Assembly (NCBI GenBank): GCA_051745935.1
Contig: JBNJEM010000373.1
Location: 1 to 7,761, forward strand
Direction: 5' to 3'
DNA: 7,761 nt
Origin: JBNJEM01 sp051745935
Lineage (GTDB): Bacteria; Planctomycetota; Planctomycetia; Pirellulales; Pirellulaceae
Of the stretch, positions 6,185-7,761 are shown in pieces. Under the pieces are notes generated by a model. The model worked only from the letters and a program-made list of their open reading frames with translations. It ran no database searches and had not been told where the DNA came from. Position 1 is the stretch's first letter; the number at the start of each line of letters is the position of its first letter. Made by a program: the position numbers and the translations under genes.

Positions 6185-6970
6185 ATGGCGTCACAGACTT
6201 TGGCAGAATCGCGCCGTAGTCGGCTGCTCGAGCTTGTCCGGCGGCGAGGGTTTTCCCCCTTGTCTGAACTCGCCGAATCGCTGGACGTTTCCGAATCGAC
6301 GATCCGCCGCGATCTGGATGTATTGGAAGAAACGGGGTCGGCCAAGCGGACGCATGGCGGCGTGTACTACACGGGCCCCTCTCCAGAGTTGCCGCACTTT
6401 GAGCGTCTTCAGGCGGAACAGCTGGAACAGAAACGTTGGATTGCCCAGCGAGCGGCCGAACTGATTGAAGAAGGCGACACCGTGGTGTTGGACGGCGGCA
6501 GCACCACGTATGAGCTGGCGCGTCTGTTGGTCGATCGGGCGCTGCAAGTGGTGACGAATTCGTTGCCGGTGGCCAACTTGTTCACGGCAAGTGACCGGGC
6601 GGATCTGGTGATTATCGGCGGCAACGTGCACACGCGAAGCGGCGTGTGCTTGGGGCCGTACGCCAACGGGATGCTCGCCAATTTGACGGCTCGGCGCGCG
6701 GTGTTAAGCGTCTCCGGGGTGAATGACCACGGGTTTTACAACAGCAATTTGCTGCTGGTGGGCACGGAGCAAGCGATGATGCAAGCGGCGGACGAGGTCA
6801 TCGTGGTGGCCGATAGTTCCAAATTCGGCCACAGCAGTTTGGCCTTGTTGTGCGGGTTATCGGAGATCGATACGCTGGTGGTCGACAACGGGATTTCAGC
6901 TGCGTGGCGCTGCCGGGTGCGAGAAGCTGGCGTCCGGTTGCTGTCGGCGGGACCGGATTTGGAGGCATAG
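6185..6970 (+). CDS. DeoR-family transcriptional regulator
   Basis: The 261-residue protein has the standard DeoR layout. Residues 1-57 are a winged helix-turn-helix, with the family signature in the recognition region VSESTIRRDLDVLEETG (35-51) followed by RTHGG (55-59). Residues about 75-235 are the DeoRC sugar-phosphate sensor domain, with DGGSTTYEL (103-111), TNSLPVANL (124-132), IIGGNVHTRSG (143-153) and DSSKFG (210-215). Members usually repress sugar catabolic operons and are released by a phosphorylated sugar. The gene is preceded by a well-formed promoter with an overlapping palindrome. It lies 49 bp before pduL in the same direction, so it probably controls the microcompartment operon and itself. 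Known planctomycete fucose/rhamnose microcompartment loci carry a DeoR-type regulator, which makes a deoxysugar phosphate or breakdown intermediate the likely effector, but this is inferred. No strong ribosome site precedes the ATG. Confidence 0.93.
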   Translation: MASQTLAESRRSRLLELVRRRGFSPLSELAESLDVSESTIRRDLDVLEETGSAKRTHGGVYYTGPSPELPHFERLQAEQLEQKRWIAQRAAELIEEGDTVVLDGGSTTYELARLLVDRALQVVTNSLPVANLFTASDRADLVIIGGNVHTRSGVCLGPYANGMLANLTARRAVLSVSGVNDHGFYNSNLLLVGTEQAMMQAADEVIVVADSSKFGHSSLALLCGLSEIDTLVVDNGISAAWRCRVREAGVRLLSAGPDLEA

Positions 6971-7008
6971 AGCCGAAACACGACGTACATTATTGAGAAA
7001 TCCTACAT

Positions 7009-7014
7009 AAGAGG
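7009..7014 (+). promoter_or_regulatory. ribosome binding site of pduL
   Basis: AAGAGG ends five bases before the ATG at 7020. No separate promoter is evident in the 49-bp gap to the regulator gene, which favours cotranscription. Confidence 0.55.
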
Positions 7015-7019
7015 TCCCC

Positions 7020-7727
7020 ATGGTATCTGCTTCTTCCATAGATCGTGCCACGATAGAACGCATTGTGCGGCAGATTGTGTTACAGCAGCCTTTGGCGGAT
7101 GCGGGAAACGGCCAGGCGGTAGCGAAGCCGGAGCTGGTTATTAGCATCTCGGCCCGGCACGTCCATTTGACGGACGAGCACGTGGAGGCCCTCTTTGGAG
7201 CCGGTCATACGCTGACCCCCATGAAGCCGCTGTATCAAGAGGGATTCTTCGCGGCGGAAGAGACGGTCATGGTGGTTGGACCTCGGCGCCGGATGCTGCC
7301 CACGGTCCGGATATTGGGGCCGACGCGCAAGGCCAGTCAAGTGGAGCTGGCGTTTACCGATTCCATTTCGCTGGGCATTGACGCGCCGGTTCGGCACAGC
7401 GGTCGGATCGACGGCACGCCCGGCTGCGTTTTAGTCGGGCCAAAGGGGGTGGTGGAGCTGGATCGGGGAGTGATTCGCGCGGCGCGGCACGTGCACGTGA
7501 ATCATGGCGACGCCAAACTGTTGGGCGTGGAAGACGGCGAGTCGATGCGGCTGCGAGTTGAATCCCCCCCGTGCACGACGGTATTCGAAGACATTTTGGT
7601 GCGGGCGGACGATACGAGCAAACTCGAGGTACACCTGGACACGGACGAAGGCAACGCCTGTTTCCTGGACGCGGCGACGAAAATCGACTTGCTGCCCATC
7701 GATTCCACCAACGGATGTTCGCGATAG
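7020..7727 (+). CDS. pduL: Phosphate propanoyltransferase / phosphotransacylase PduL with N-terminal encapsulation helix
   Basis: PduL converts acyl-CoA and phosphate into acyl phosphate and CoA, recycling CoA inside bacterial microcompartments. The 235-residue protein carries two PduL beta-barrel halves, each with the metal-site signature: ISARHVHLT (43-51; H47, H49) and ARHVHVN (155-161; H157, H159). E109 and H205 are in place to complete the two-zinc site known from the Rhodopseudomonas enzyme structure. Residues about 5-24 (SSIDRATIERIVRQIVL) form a predicted amphipathic helix joined by a flexible GNGQAVAK-type linker. This is the typical encapsulation peptide that sends cargo into the shell, and it is absent from non-compartment PduL. 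The gene follows the DeoR-family regulator, as expected for the planctomycete-type microcompartment that degrades L-fucose and L-rhamnose via lactaldehyde. Shell proteins, aldehyde dehydrogenase, acetate kinase and aldolase should lie beyond the window end but are not seen here. Confidence 0.94.
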   Translation: MVSASSIDRATIERIVRQIVLQQPLADAGNGQAVAKPELVISISARHVHLTDEHVEALFGAGHTLTPMKPLYQEGFFAAEETVMVVGPRRRMLPTVRILGPTRKASQVELAFTDSISLGIDAPVRHSGRIDGTPGCVLVGPKGVVELDRGVIRAARHVHVNHGDAKLLGVEDGESMRLRVESPPCTTVFEDILVRADDTSKLEVHLDTDEGNACFLDAATKIDLLPIDSTNGCSR

Positions 7728-7761
7728 GCGCGCGGACGGGGGCCAAACGCGAACCGCCTGG

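Overview
The window looks like chromosomal DNA of a moderately GC-rich planctomycete, plausibly from the Pirellulales/Thermoguttaceae side. I infer this from three things: a eukaryote-like (type 2) isoleucyl-tRNA synthetase; a DeoR-family regulator directly followed by a pduL gene whose N-terminus resembles a microcompartment targeting helix, as in planctomycete fucose/rhamnose compartment loci; and gene-poor spacers rich in short repeats. All five confident genes lie on the + strand.

Layout. Bases 1-153 hold one and a half head-to-tail copies of a 100-bp repeat. A long ileS gene (308-3760) follows, then a spacer of about 117 bp and purN (3878-4501). purN ends in a 14-bp tandem duplication and is followed closely by a Uma2-family nuclease-like gene (4559-5245). 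A 939-bp stretch without a convincing gene (5246-6184) carries another copy of the 100-bp repeat, a good intrinsic terminator, several inverted repeats, and a strong-looking sigma70 promoter overlapped by a palindrome. That promoter faces a DeoR-family regulator (6185-6970). After 49 bp comes pduL (7020-7727), probably cotranscribed with it. The window ends 34 bp later, most likely just inside a bacterial microcompartment operon.

The most striking feature is the 100-bp repeat. Three full copies and one partial copy are collinear without indels and share the same edges. One lies inside the Uma2 gene, exactly between two sequence blocks that are normally contiguous in this family (PDLAxEVI and SPSDTxxEVExK). 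There it adds 34 codons in frame. Removing it gives a protein of 194 residues, the normal family size. This suggests a small mobile or duplicating element that can enter coding sequence without breaking the frame, comparable in concept to Rickettsia palindromic elements though not visibly related to them.

Functionally, ileS and purN are housekeeping genes (translation; purine synthesis). Uma2 is an accessory gene of unknown role. The deoR-pduL pair is probably the regulator and the phosphotransacylase of a sugar-degrading microcompartment: an aldehyde made inside the shell is oxidised to an acyl-CoA, and PduL converts this to acyl phosphate while recycling CoA.
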